Shown: positions 1 through 8,895, counted from the first letter of the stretch. The stretch is DNA of 58,515 nucleotides from Planctomycetaceae bacterium (GCA_016795145.1 JAEUII010000129.1:1-58515); one strand, 5' to 3'. The notes: generated from the sequence alone by a model not told the origin. Translations and numbers: made by a program.

Positions 1-331
1 CAGCGTAGAACGGCTGCCCTCAGCCGTTTGCGATTCTGTAGGTGCTGCTTGCCGAGCAGCACTTCGCGGCCCCGCCGCGACCAGCGACGTGACCGCATTC
101 CAATCTCTCATTGGTCAACGTGGAAAAACGGTACGGCAGGCGATGCGACAGAACACGGCTCGCCTGGCGGCGAAAGTTCTCTCCGACAGAGAGAACCTAC
201 TGGATAGCACAGGCAAAGCGGCCGGATGCTCAAGTGCAAGCGTGATGGTCACAGTGCACCCGGCCTCGTCAATACCACATGCGATCTCCGGCTTCCGGCG
301 CCTGCGGCACACGCACTTCGTACGTGCTACC
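1..331. repeat. Block of dispersed palindromic repeats (no gene seen in 1-621)
   Basis: The first 621 bases hold no convincing gene. Four repeat units can be read. Positions 5-29 form a palindrome around AACGGCTGCCCTCAGCCGTT, found inverted at 2848-2873. Positions 38-66 (TAGGTGCTGCTTGCCGAGCA and on) recur at 3216-3242 and 54285-54309. Positions 161-200 (core GTTCTCTCCGACAGAGAGAA) are related to 26820-26859 and 26932-26962. Positions about 205-331 are an inverted relative of about 2876-2990, sharing GTGCCGCAGGCGCCGGAAGC on the opposite strand. A further palindrome, with arms GGACC and GGTCC around CTGGAATTCCAG, lies at 340-360. From 360 to 621 I see only the probable leader of the next gene. 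Small open frames here are repeat-derived and unlike planctomycete proteins. Confidence 0.7.
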
Positions 332-621
332 CGGTCTGTGGACCCTGGAATTCCAGGTCCGTTTTGTCCCTCTGCACATAGAATCAGTATGTCCGTGAAT
401 TCCTAAGTGTGGACGAGGGCGTTGGAAAGTGGCACTTTCTGCGTCTTTGCGCTGTGTTCGGCAGGATTCATCGGCACTTCAAGCTGGCCAAAGAAATCAC
501 TCAAACCCTCCTGTGTAAAGATTTTCCGTTCAGGGAACTTTTACCGATTAAGACATCAGGATTGTGCTCCGCGTAAGGATTCCTTGCGCACCGTGAACAG
601 CATCCGGCAAAGGACAGAACG

Positions 622-2778
622 ATGTGGAACTGGCGACTGAAGAAAGACCGCAGCCGACGAGCGAAGAATCTGAACCTGGACGCTCGCGTTGAGCACCTGG
701 AAAGCAGATCGCTGCTGGCAGGGAATGTTGTCGCCAGTTTGAACGGAAGCCACCTGACGCTTACAGGTGACACGGCAGACAACACCGTGGAAATTGCAGT
801 CAATGGGAATGAGGTTCAGGTTCGTGGCCTGAACAGCACGACGATCAACGGTGGGACGGCTGTTTTCGTTGCGGCTGCCAACACGGACACTCTGACGGGC
901 AACGTCCTGATCAACCTCGGAAACGGCAACGACAGCGCGGTCTTCGCGCGCAACGTTAAGCTGAACGGACTGGTGTCTGTTGTCGGCGGCAATGGTAACG
1001 ATTCGCTGTCATCGACCGGAGCCACCTTCAACCGCAATGTGGCATTCCTTGGAGGCGCGGGTAACGACACGTTCAGTCTTCAGGACAGCACAACCAACGC
1101 GGCCCTGTTGATTTACGGAGAAGCCGGAAACGATCTGATCAGTCTGACGGACATGACTGTCAACGGTCCGGTCATTATCAAGGGACATGCAGGCGATGAT
1201 GGTGTTTCCCTGAACAATGTCAGCGGCACGGGATCCATCGGAATGGAAACGGGGCTGGGCGAAGATGACGTGACCGTTCGCAATTCCACGCTCGGCGGGA
1301 CTCTTGTCATCAAGACGCGGCAGGGTCAGGATGCCGTGATGCTCGATGAGAACACGTTCAACGGCATTGTGTCGGTAAATACCGGGCGGAGTAATGACGC
1401 ATTGGACATTCGAGACAAGAATACGTTCAACAAGCCCCTGCATGTTCTGATGGGTGACAGTCGCCGAAACGAAAATGGCGACATTACCAATGGTGATCAG
1501 GCCAATATCGCGACGCAGAACATCTTCAATGCCGGCAAGAGGATTCGCAGCGAAGAAGGCTCGACGATTCCTACTGCCGTCAACAACCGGTTTGATCAGG
1601 CCACAACCGGCCTGATCGCTCGCGCCACAGCGGCGGACACTGCAGCGACTACGCTGGCCGGAATGACGCTGACCTCAACCGCAACGTCTTCGAAGTCAAT
1701 TCAGTCCACCGGCAATGTTCTGGTCACCAAAGACGCCAATGTCACGATCAGCGGGGCAACACTCCCAGGCGCCACGGTCACACTGGACACTGACAATGAT
1801 GGTCAGTTTGACGATGCAACGCTGACAGCAGACAGCTCCGGAAACTACTCGACCGTTGTCGTTGTCACTCGCAAAGACCTCTACACGTCCGATGCAACTG
1901 CGAATGATGAACTGACAGGTCTTCAGACAATCAAGGTTCGGTCGACGCTGACTGGTGTCGGCACAACTGATTCGAGTGTCACTGTGGACTATGTGAAGAA
2001 CACCGTTGTTCAGTTCACTTCGGCCCTTGGCACGTTCGAAGTGGAAATGTTCGACAGTCAGGCACCAATCACGGTCCAGAATTTCGAAACATACATGACA
2101 TCGGGTCGTTACACGAACTCGATCATTCATCGTTCGATCGACAACTTTGTGATTCAGGGCGGCGGCTTCACCTCCAACAACGGTGTACTCAACAGCATCA
2201 ACACCGATGCTGCAATCACCGGCGAATTCAACGCAGCCCGAGGCAACATCAAGGGCACAATCTCGATGGCCCACACCGGCGACCCGAATTCCGGTACAAG
2301 CCAGTGGTTCATCAACCTCAAGACTAACTCTGACCTCGACGACTTCACCGGAAAGCGGCACACGGTCTTCGGTCGAGTTGTTGGCAGTGGCCAGACAGTG
2401 GTCGATGCAATTGGTGCTTTGAATCAGGAAGACCTGGTTGCAGAAACCGGATCATCAGCACTGAGCGATGTTCCACTTCGTACGGCCTTCACGGAGTTCT
2501 CAAGACCACTGACGGGGACGGTTTCTACAACAGCAAACAGCACGACGGTCACTGGCGTTGGAACAAAGTTCCTGACCGAGCTCAAAGGGGCCCTAACGGG
2601 ACTTCGTTCTCGAATCCAGATCAATGGTCAGGCGTTCTTCGTGGCCAGTGTCGACAGCGATACTCAGCTCACCGTTTCCGTTGCACCGACGTTCGCTGTA
2701 AGCAGCGTAACGGCCAAGTCCGACTTCAATGATTCAGACTTCGCACGATTCACGAAGATTGAGGAAGTTCTGGCGTAA
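622..2778 (+). CDS. Surface/secreted cyclophilin-type peptidylprolyl isomerase with LEPR-like N-terminus
   Basis: 718 residues. The N-terminus is basic and followed by VEHLESRSLLAGNVV, the LEPR/LExRxLLA-type motif of many planctomycete extracellular proteins. Residues about 35-300 are a repetitive beta-rich region with recurring GNGND, GGAGND and GEAGND turns, resembling haemolysin-type or beta-helix repeats. Residues about 340-455 look like an Ig-like domain (VTISGATLPGATVTLDTDND). Residues about 461-600 are a cyclophilin domain: FTSALGTFEVEMFDSQAP, then IIHRSIDNFVIQGGGF with the conserved Arg and Phe, then GTSQWFINL and HTVFGRVV. The C-terminal 110 residues contain a TVTGVGTKFLTEL module of unknown role. 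The predicted activity is prolyl cis-trans isomerisation outside the cytoplasm. The gene stands alone between inverted repeats. The ATG at 622 follows AAAGGACAGAACG. Confidence 0.9.
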   Translation: MWNWRLKKDRSRRAKNLNLDARVEHLESRSLLAGNVVASLNGSHLTLTGDTADNTVEIAVNGNEVQVRGLNSTTINGGTAVFVAAANTDTLTGNVLINLGNGNDSAVFARNVKLNGLVSVVGGNGNDSLSSTGATFNRNVAFLGGAGNDTFSLQDSTTNAALLIYGEAGNDLISLTDMTVNGPVIIKGHAGDDGVSLNNVSGTGSIGMETGLGEDDVTVRNSTLGGTLVIKTRQGQDAVMLDENTFNGIVSVNTGRSNDALDIRDKNTFNKPLHVLMGDSRRNENGDITNGDQANIATQNIFNAGKRIRSEEGSTIPTAVNNRFDQATTGLIARATAADTAATTLAGMTLTSTATSSKSIQSTGNVLVTKDANVTISGATLPGATVTLDTDNDGQFDDATLTADSSGNYSTVVVVTRKDLYTSDATANDELTGLQTIKVRSTLTGVGTTDSSVTVDYVKNTVVQFTSALGTFEVEMFDSQAPITVQNFETYMTSGRYTNSIIHRSIDNFVIQGGGFTSNNGVLNSINTDAAITGEFNAARGNIKGTISMAHTGDPNSGTSQWFINLKTNSDLDDFTGKRHTVFGRVVGSGQTVVDAIGALNQEDLVAETGSSALSDVPLRTAFTEFSRPLTGTVSTTANSTTVTGVGTKFLTELKGALTGLRSRIQINGQAFFVASVDSDTQLTVSVAPTFAVSSVTAKSDFNDSDFARFTKIEEVLA

Positions 2779-2799
2779 GCAAAGTTTTGAGCAACACAG

Positions 2800-2990
2800 A
2801 GTAGAGCGATTGTCCTCAGTCGCTCCGCGGCTGATGTTCGTTACGTTAAACGGCTGAGGGCAGCCGTTCTACACTGGGTAGCACGTACGCAGTGCGTGTG
2901 CCGCAGGCGCCGGAAGCCGAAGGGTGCATGTAAAATTGCCAAGGCGGGGTGCACTGGAACCTGCAGTGGACCGGACTTCCCTGGGATTTC
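2800..2990. repeat. Right-hand inverted copies of the left repeat block
   Basis: 2801-2826 carries GTAGAGCGATTGTCCTCAGT, a family also present at 22897-22992. 2848-2873 is the inverse of the 5-29 palindrome. About 2876-2990 is the inverted relative of about 205-331: both read GTGCCGCAGGCGCCGGAAGC on one strand and continue into a similar GGGTGCACT segment. The surface-protein gene at 622-2778 therefore lies between inverted copies of two repeat families. Confidence 0.7.
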
Positions 2991-3110
2991 CAGGTTGGTC
3001 CGGGGCTGGAGAGTGAACGACGACAGTTTGACCGGCTGGTACAGGTTCTGCCGGACAGTTCCATTGTTGTCGCCGACGCCGGATTCATCTCCTACGCTGG
3101 CCTCACAAAA
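2938..3110 (+). pseudogene. Relic of an IS4-like transposase
   Basis: Frame +3 (from about 2949) reads WTGLPWDFQVGPGLESERR, followed by QFDRLVQVLPDSSIVVADAG and FISYAGL. This pattern, with GLPWDW, GPxxSSER and LPxxxLVVADAGFxGY, matches the central catalytic part of planctomycete IS4-family transposases as I know them, where the D of ADAGF is part of the DDE centre. The homology stops abruptly after about 55 residues. No intact N- or C-terminal part, no second D or E region and no clean terminal inverted repeats can be seen. I read it as a decayed fragment, not a functional gene. A BLASTX hit to IS4 transposases would confirm it. Confidence 0.55.
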
Positions 3111-3215
3111 GCCGCCACAAAGAACCAAAGCCTCCAAAATTACGACAGGCTGCCGCGAAGGAAGTACAACAGGCGGTTCAATTTGGGTTCCATTACACCA
3201 AGCCTCGGTGAACGG

Positions 3216-3242
3216 CGTCGCTTGCCGAGCGGCACCTACTGA
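3216..3242. repeat. Short palindromic repeat (TAGGTG family, inverted copy)
   Basis: GTCGCTTGCCGAGCGGCACC followed by TAC is the inverted relative of positions 38-66 and of 54285-54309. All three share GCCGAGC(A/G)GCAC flanked by TAGGTG. It is a small dispersed element with no coding content. Confidence 0.55.
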
Positions 3243-3315
3243 AATTCGCGACTTTGGCCCGCGAGAACACTGAAAATCGACATGGTTCTCGATCCATCGC
3301 TGTTCCACTAAACTG

Positions 3316-3359
3316 TCCCTGGCGACGCATCCAACTCCCGATGTCGCCAGGGATTTTTT
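3316..3359 (+). terminator. Rho-independent terminator
   Basis: A perfect 11-bp stem, TCCCTGGCGAC (3316-3326) with GTCGCCAGGGA (3343-3353), is followed at once by TTTTTT. It points along the + strand and ends transcription coming from the repeat region or surface-protein gene. It lies 30 bases before the DUF4432 gene, so it separates the two, or could act as a leader attenuator for the latter. Confidence 0.8.
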
Positions 3360-3388
3360 GTTTCACCTGACTACACTTTGTAAACCGC

Positions 3389-4546
3389 ATGACACACGAA
3401 CTGATCAATCTCGACGCTGGCATTCATGACACTCAATCCATACTGACAGGATCTGGCGGCAGGACGTCGATTCAGATGAAGCGGATGTCTGGCGGGCTGT
3501 CGGACGGTGTCGATGTCGTGAAGGTGGATAACGGCCGCCTCGCTCTGCAGTTGCTTCCGACTCGAGGCATGGGGATCTGGAAGGCATCCATCGACGGCGT
3601 GCCGGTGCAATGGAATTCCCCCGTTCGCTATCCGGTGAATCCTGCGTATGTCGATCCGATGCGTTTGGGAGGAATCGGCTGGGTTGACGGTTTCAATGAA
3701 CTGATCGTGCGATGCGGTCTTGGCTGGCATGGTGCTCCGGGCAAGGACTGCATTCGAAACGCCGAAGGTCAGATTGTCGCAGAGCCGTTTCTTCCTTTGC
3801 ATGGACGCATCGCGAATCTCCCGGCAAACCATCTGACGGCATCGATTGACGGCGAGACTCTGTCAGTGACCGGGACGGTTGACGAGGGCTGTCTGTTTGG
3901 TGGCTGGCTGAGACTGACTTCGACTCTGAAGACCAATGCCGGCAGCGGCGAGTTTGAAATCATCGACACGGTTACGAACATGGCAGCAACTCCTGCCGAG
4001 ACAGAGATCCTTTACCACTGCAATGTGGGCGAGCCATTCCTGGAAGAGAATTCAGTTCTGCATACAGCCGTGAAAGAGCTGGCTCCCAGAAACGCGCGGG
4101 CTGCTGAAGGCATCAGCATGTGGAATCTCTATGAGGGACCAAAGGCCGGGTTTGCGGAGCAGGTGTATTTTGCCGACCCCGCAGCGGACTCCGAAGGCTG
4201 GGCCGTGAGTGTGTTGAGTAATGCGGAATCGACACACGCGTTTTCGGTTCGTCATCACACCTCAACACTTCCCTGGTTTACTCTGTGGAAGAATACCGGG
4301 GCTCGTGAAGATGGTTATGTGACAGGACTTGAACCTGGCAGTTCCTTCCCGAATCCTCGCCAGATTGAACGCGAACAGGGTCGACTGACAGTTCTGCAGC
4401 CAGGCCAGTCTGTGACGTATCGGCTGAAGTTTGAGGTCGCGACCGACCGACGCCGAGTGCGTGAGATTCTGGACGAAGTGACATCGCTTCAGGTCGCAAC
4501 ACCGAGAACCGTTCACTCCGTTCCGAAAGAGGGATGGGCCTCCTGA
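3389..4546 (+). CDS. DUF4432 family protein (aldose-1-epimerase-like fold)
   Basis: 385 residues. The sequence matches the DUF4432 family, whose members have the galactose-mutarotase-like beta-sandwich fold and probably bind a sugar. Recognisable features are LQLLPTRGMGIWKA near residue 55, GWVDGFNELIVRCGLGWHG near 95-115, LPLHGRIANLPA with a conserved His near 135-145, and ILYHCNVGEPFLEE near 207-220. No signal peptide is seen, so it is probably cytoplasmic. The true substrate and reaction are unknown; sugar epimerisation is an inference from the fold. It follows a strong terminator and is 76 bases upstream of the methyltransferase gene. Confidence 0.85.
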   Translation: MTHELINLDAGIHDTQSILTGSGGRTSIQMKRMSGGLSDGVDVVKVDNGRLALQLLPTRGMGIWKASIDGVPVQWNSPVRYPVNPAYVDPMRLGGIGWVDGFNELIVRCGLGWHGAPGKDCIRNAEGQIVAEPFLPLHGRIANLPANHLTASIDGETLSVTGTVDEGCLFGGWLRLTSTLKTNAGSGEFEIIDTVTNMAATPAETEILYHCNVGEPFLEENSVLHTAVKELAPRNARAAEGISMWNLYEGPKAGFAEQVYFADPAADSEGWAVSVLSNAESTHAFSVRHHTSTLPWFTLWKNTGAREDGYVTGLEPGSSFPNPRQIEREQGRLTVLQPGQSVTYRLKFEVATDRRRVREILDEVTSLQVATPRTVHSVPKEGWAS

Positions 4547-4622
4547 CGTTGTCGCCGGGAGTCGTCGGTTCGGTGAAATTGAACTCGCGCTGTCTCGAAC
4601 AGAAGCTTGAACTGGAATACTC

Positions 4623-5342
4623 ATGCTGGAACTTCGAAATCCCCACAGCATCCGCGCAGCGATTGAGGTTCGTCCAAGGGCTGTGAAGCGTCTGCGTATC
4701 CAGTCAGAGAATCCTGGTGAACCGTGGGATGACGTGATCAATCTGGCTCGCAAGAATGGTGTTCCGATTAGCGTCGGAGCCGCAGAGACTCGCGGACCAC
4801 GAAGAGAAACGGAACGTATCGGAGCAGGTTCGGCCATGGTTGAACCGCCCTCTCCTGTGCCTCTGGAACTGATGCTGGAAAGTGATTCCAACAGTGGCCT
4901 GTGGCTGGCGCTTGATCAGATCCAGGATCCTCAGAATCTGGGAGCCATCTTTCGACTGGCAGGTTTCTTTGGAGTACGCGGCATTGTGATGTGCAAAGAT
5001 CGCAGTGCGTCGGTGAATGCCACGGTGTGCGATGTTGCGGCGGGTGGTGCAGAGTATGTGCCATTTGCTGTCGTGGCCAATTTGGCTCAGGCGATTGAAA
5101 AGGCAAAGTCCAGTTCGATTTGGATTCTTGGCACTTGTGAACGAGCCACTCAGTCCATTCATACTCTTGCGCGAGATCGCAACTGGATGCTGGTGCTGGG
5201 GAACGAAGGCAGCGGCATGCGTCGGCTAACTCGGGAGAAGTGCGATGAACTGGTTTCCATCGCACCGATCGGTCCCGTGCCCTCGCTCAACGTTGCCACC
5301 GCGGCGGCTGCGTGTCTCGCTGTTCTGTCACGGCCAAAGTGA
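4623..5342 (+). CDS. rlmB: RlmB/TrmH-family RNA 2'-O-ribose methyltransferase (SpoU)
   Basis: 239 residues. This is an S-adenosylmethionine-dependent methyltransferase of the SPOUT class, most like the enzyme that methylates the ribose of G2251 in 23S rRNA. The N-terminal ~80 residues form the small substrate-binding domain. The catalytic half has the three SpoU motifs: DQIQDPQNLGAIFRLAGFFG (Asn and Arg of motif 1), WMLVLGNEGSGM (motif 2) and IAPIGPVPSLNVATAAAA (motif 3, forming the trefoil knot). The length is normal for the family. The exact target could instead be another rRNA or tRNA position, as TrmH homologues are hard to separate by eye. Confidence 0.85.
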   Translation: MLELRNPHSIRAAIEVRPRAVKRLRIQSENPGEPWDDVINLARKNGVPISVGAAETRGPRRETERIGAGSAMVEPPSPVPLELMLESDSNSGLWLALDQIQDPQNLGAIFRLAGFFGVRGIVMCKDRSASVNATVCDVAAGGAEYVPFAVVANLAQAIEKAKSSSIWILGTCERATQSIHTLARDRNWMLVLGNEGSGMRRLTREKCDELVSIAPIGPVPSLNVATAAAACLAVLSRPK

Positions 5343-5455
5343 TCTGCTGCAGAATTCGCCGGAGTGGGGGCCGTCATTCATTCAGGCAGGGATGAAGGGC
5401 CTGTGGAGAGGATGGCGATTTCTGCAGATAACTTTGGATTACGGCAGCTTCCTGC

Positions 5456-5483
5456 CACGAAACTGCGACGCTGCCGTTTCGTG
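5456..5483. other. Hairpin in the gap after rlmB
   Basis: CACGAAAC (5456-5463) and GTTTCGTG (5476-5483) form a perfect 8-bp stem with a 12-base loop, about 115 bases after rlmB. It has no T-tract. The rest of the 338-base gap 5343-5680 shows no gene or other clear signal. Confidence 0.4.
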
Positions 5484-5680
5484 AAAGTACGACGCCGCAA
5501 TTTCTCCCCAATCAACGTTGCTGCGAGTGCCTGACGCCTGGCATCCTTCGTACCTGCCATTGTCTCACACTGCTCTCTCTGCGCGCGGATTGCGTCGTGA
5601 TGGGAACGTTGTGGGACGAACGGGCGAGTTCAGGCACTGTTTGCTCTCGATGAAATTCTGTTACTTGCAGGGATGCGGGC

Positions 5681-6190
5681 ATGTTTATCATTCTGAGACC
5701 GTTGCGGTTGTTGCTGCAGGCCATGGTGATGCAATCAACTCCCAGACAAATGTCGCTGGGATTTGCCTTCGGCGTCCTTGTCGGCCTGGTTCCAAAAGGG
5801 AATCTGCTGGCGATTGCTTTGGGCCTGTGTCTTGCGGCGACTCGTCTTAACCTGGCTGTTGCCGGGTGCGCGGCTCTCGTTGCGGCACTGCTGGCGACTC
5901 AGTGTGATGCGATTTTTGACAGGATTGGATGGTTTGTCCTGTCGCAGCCTTCACTCTTAAGCACATGGACATGGTTGTATCACCAGCCTTTTGTCCCATG
6001 GACAGACTTCAATAACTCGATCGTGATGGGTAGCTTCGTCACCGGACTTGTTCTGATCTACCCGCTGCATCGACTGACTCGTCCGCTCTTTGAAAAGTAC
6101 TCGGAGAAGCTCGCGACGCATGCACGTCGCTGGTGGATCACGCGGTTCATCATGGGAGCGGAGCTGGCGGATCGAATCGGATCACTGTAA
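5681..6190 (+). CDS. TIGR03546 family membrane protein
   Basis: 169 residues. It is predicted to be an inner-membrane protein with about four hydrophobic segments: MSLGFAFGVLVGLVPKG, LLAIALGLCLAATRLNLAVA, GCAALVAALLA, and IVMGSFVTGLVLIYPLHRL. It belongs to the uncharacterised TIGR03546 family (related to DUF2062), whose members are typically encoded next to a TIGR03545 protein, as here. The function is unknown. The pair is likely co-transcribed, with 124 bases between them. Confidence 0.75.
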   Translation: MFIILRPLRLLLQAMVMQSTPRQMSLGFAFGVLVGLVPKGNLLAIALGLCLAATRLNLAVAGCAALVAALLATQCDAIFDRIGWFVLSQPSLLSTWTWLYHQPFVPWTDFNNSIVMGSFVTGLVLIYPLHRLTRPLFEKYSEKLATHARRWWITRFIMGAELADRIGSL

Positions 6191-6314
6191 CTGCACAGAA
6201 CTTTGAAATCTGCGTTTGAAGAAAACGCGTCCCACGATTTCATTCGTGGCACGGTGTGCACACATGCCATCTTTCAGACAACGATGTCTGAGTCAGAATA
6301 AGTGAGACCAAAGC

Positions 6315-8444
6315 ATGCGCTGGACATGGATTGTTCCTCGAGTGCTGATTGTGGCATTCCTCTGGGCGTTTATTGCCTTTGGAATGGACCCGTTGCTGCG
6401 TTACGGCGCGGTTCAGGCTCTTCAGTCGATCACAGGAGCCAAAGCCGACGTCGCAAAAGTAGAGACCCACTTCTTTCCACCCACCGTCACCGTGGACAAC
6501 GTCGCGCTGGCGAGTGCAGGACGGCCGGGAAAGAACATCCTGGAGTTTGATCAGATGCGGCTTCAGCTGGAGCCGGATTCGCTGTCACGACGACGCCTGG
6601 TTGTCGAAGACGGAAGTATCACCGGACTTCGCCTTGATACTCGTCGTTCCGATGATGGACAACTGGAAAAGTCACCTGAACCTGTCAGCGAAGAGCCGTC
6701 ATGGATGACGGAAAAGATGATGGAACTGGGTGACGAATGGCTCAACCAGCTCACCGAACAGGCCAAAGCACAGCTCGATCCCAACACGCTGGAGACGTAT
6801 CGCACCGGCACTGAGATGTACGAAAAGTGGGACGCTCGCTTTGAAGACATGTCAGAACGCGTGAAGGAAATGAAGCCACGAGTCCTGCAGCTGAAAGCTC
6901 AGTTCAAGCAGGCGAAAGAAGGCGACACGCTCGAACAGATCGAGAAGTATCTGGTCGTCGCCGAACGCGCAGAAGCGATCGTCCTGGAAGTGCAGCAGTT
7001 TCGCGATGAACTGAAAGACATTGTTCCTGAAGTACGAACCGACTTCGAAGAACTCAACGCCGCACGCCAGCGCGATCAGGAAGCGATCATGCACAAGATC
7101 TCGCTTCTAAAGCCGGACGGCCGAAGAATTTCTCAGGCGCTGCTTGGAAAGACGATGTATCGCCAGCTTCAGCAGTTGCTCACATGGGTGGAAGCGGCGA
7201 AGGAGTATCAGGCGGAATGGAAGTCACAGATTCAGCCACCTCGCAGTGTAGGCCGTGACTTTCCGATTCTTGTGCAAAATCCCGCGCCTGATGTCGTCTT
7301 CAAAAAGCTGGCGCTGTCCGGACAGATCTCTGTTCAGGAAGAACTGGTTCCGTTCACCGCCGAGATTGCGGACATCACGGAAGATCCGAAGCTTCTGAAT
7401 CGTCCATGCGTGATGCGCCTTCGAGCGGACGGCAGCCGTCCTCTGCAAATGCGTCTCACGTGGGATGCCACGAAGGAGACTCCGCGTGCGGAGTTGCTCG
7501 CCGACTATCGCGATACCAACGCGATTCCTCTGCGAGCCGGCAAAGAGGGTGATGCGATGTTCCAGGGAACTCTCTCGGATCTCGCCTGGACAACGACTCT
7601 GGAAATCGTCGGAGTTGAGATGCAGGGACAGATTCAGCTTCAGTCAAAGCTGGATCGGCTTTCCTTTGAAGCGTCAGAAGATGTGCGGCCGGAGATCGTT
7701 GAAGCGGCCAATGAAGCACTTGGAAATGTTCAGACGCTGGACGCAATGATTACTCTTGGCGGCACCTTGGCCAAACCAGACATTGATCTGAAGTCAGATG
7801 TCGGTGATCAGATTGCTGAAGGAGTTCAGGAAGCGTTCTTCCATCAGCTGGAGGTTGCTCGTGATCGACTGGTGGTCGAAGTGAATGACTACGCGAACGA
7901 TCACCTCGACAAACTGAAGAGCCGTTTTGCCGGTGAGTATGAAAAGCTGAAGAACGATAATCAGGAACTGCTCGAACAGGTCAACGAAGTTCGCACGATC
8001 GTAGCGTCGCTTCAGTCAGGGAAGGCGGATCCCGCAATGCTGGTGAAGCAGGTTGCGAACTCCAAATTGATCCCGGAGAAAGAGCAGAAGAAGGTCCAGA
8101 AGATCATGGGCGACGTCGACGCCGTGATGCAGGGACAGCTTCCTTCAAAGCTGAAGGACAAGGTCCCGGCACTGGAGAGCGACATCCAGAAGAAGCTGCT
8201 CGACAAAGCACCAAAACTACCGGACGGCACACGAATCCTTCCGGGGAACCTGCAGAACGGACTACCCGGAGCCTTTCCCGGCCTGATGCGAGGTGCGTCT
8301 TCACAGGATGGTTCCAAGCCGGCAACTCAGACGGGCCTTCAGGGACTTCCTGCTAACGCGTTTAAAGGTGCATTCCCAGGACTGCGTTCCGGATTCCCGG
8401 TCCGGCCTGCATCACGTACGACGGAGCAGCCGTCAGAACAGTAA
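6315..8444 (+). CDS. TIGR03545 family protein
   Basis: 709 residues. A single N-terminal transmembrane segment (WIVPRVLIVAFLWAFIAFGM, residues about 4-23) anchors a large extracytoplasmic region. Residues 30-110 (GAKADVAKVETHFFPPTVTV) resemble the start of AsmA-like/TIGR03545 proteins. Residues about 115-310 are charged and helical, probably coiled coil. About 325-500 are beta-rich (VFKKLALSGQISVQEELVPF). Another long helical stretch runs to about 610, and the C-terminus is a low-complexity segment rich in Gly, Pro and Leu (NGLPGAFPGLMRG; KGAFPGLRSG). It forms the known two-gene neighbourhood with the TIGR03546 gene upstream. No biochemical role is established; envelope maintenance or lipid handling is only an inference. 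Confidence 0.8.
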   Translation: MRWTWIVPRVLIVAFLWAFIAFGMDPLLRYGAVQALQSITGAKADVAKVETHFFPPTVTVDNVALASAGRPGKNILEFDQMRLQLEPDSLSRRRLVVEDGSITGLRLDTRRSDDGQLEKSPEPVSEEPSWMTEKMMELGDEWLNQLTEQAKAQLDPNTLETYRTGTEMYEKWDARFEDMSERVKEMKPRVLQLKAQFKQAKEGDTLEQIEKYLVVAERAEAIVLEVQQFRDELKDIVPEVRTDFEELNAARQRDQEAIMHKISLLKPDGRRISQALLGKTMYRQLQQLLTWVEAAKEYQAEWKSQIQPPRSVGRDFPILVQNPAPDVVFKKLALSGQISVQEELVPFTAEIADITEDPKLLNRPCVMRLRADGSRPLQMRLTWDATKETPRAELLADYRDTNAIPLRAGKEGDAMFQGTLSDLAWTTTLEIVGVEMQGQIQLQSKLDRLSFEASEDVRPEIVEAANEALGNVQTLDAMITLGGTLAKPDIDLKSDVGDQIAEGVQEAFFHQLEVARDRLVVEVNDYANDHLDKLKSRFAGEYEKLKNDNQELLEQVNEVRTIVASLQSGKADPAMLVKQVANSKLIPEKEQKKVQKIMGDVDAVMQGQLPSKLKDKVPALESDIQKKLLDKAPKLPDGTRILPGNLQNGLPGAFPGLMRGASSQDGSKPATQTGLQGLPANAFKGAFPGLRSGFPVRPASRTTEQPSEQ

Positions 8445-8466
8445 CTGCGGCTCCTGTATGTGACAG

Positions 8467-8721
8467 ATGCGTGCCATGTCCGATTCAATCGATGACCTGA
8501 TGAATCTTGGCCCGAAGAGTCTGGAGTGGCTTCGGAGCTGCGGAATCACTCGAATCTCGCAGCTGCGCAGGATCGGGGCGGTTGCCGCTTGGCAAAAAGT
8601 GAAGAGCCAGTTTCCCGCGGCTTCATTGAACCTGCTCTGGGCACTGGCGGCCGGTCTTGAAGACCGAGACTGGCGAAGTCTAACCGCGGAGGAAAAGCAG
8701 CGGCTGCGTTCCTCACGGTGA
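8467..8721 (+). CDS. TfoX C-terminal-domain protein
   Basis: 84 residues. It matches the stand-alone TfoX/Sxy C-terminal domain: LMNLGPKSLEWLRSCGITRI, then IGAVAAWQKVKS, then SLNLLWALAAGLEDRDWRSL. The domain resembles helix-hairpin-helix folds and in Sxy is linked to competence regulation, but single-domain homologues have no proven function. The start may instead be the ATG at 8476. Its last ~93 coding bases recur, with about 10 differences, at about 10702-10795, on the far side of the AbiE pair. Confidence 0.8.
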   Translation: MRAMSDSIDDLMNLGPKSLEWLRSCGITRISQLRRIGAVAAWQKVKSQFPAASLNLLWALAAGLEDRDWRSLTAEEKQRLRSSR

Positions 8722-8738
8722 GATGGAAGGGGACTGTT

Positions 8739-8799
8739 GGCCGAAAGAAACGGAAGAAGAGGACAAAAGAGCCCGCGGACCTTTTCGTTCTTTTCGGCC
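8739..8799. terminator. Probable terminator hairpin after tfoX-like gene
   Basis: GGCCGAAAGAAACG (8739-8752) pairs with CGTTCTTTTCGGCC (8786-8799) with two mismatches. It lies 18 bases after the tfoX-like stop and before the convergent toxin gene. There is no clean T-tract, so rho-independent activity is uncertain. Confidence 0.4.
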
Positions 8800-8895
8800 T
8801 GAAGAAGATTCGAGGAGGAAGTCTGTCCGTTGATGAGCGTGCGGCTGGAAGTCCTGTTGCTCGGTTCCAGTATGTCCAGTTTTCTGGTCCAGCGA

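Noticed and set aside
1009..2361. Long antisense frames opposite the surface cyclophilin gene
   Set aside because: They are shadows of a well-supported coding frame and encode no known motif.
2896..3273. 125-codon + strand frame starting MCRRRRKP
   Set aside because: It begins within the dispersed repeat, and a similar frame arises from the left copy on the other strand. The transposase relic is in a different frame.
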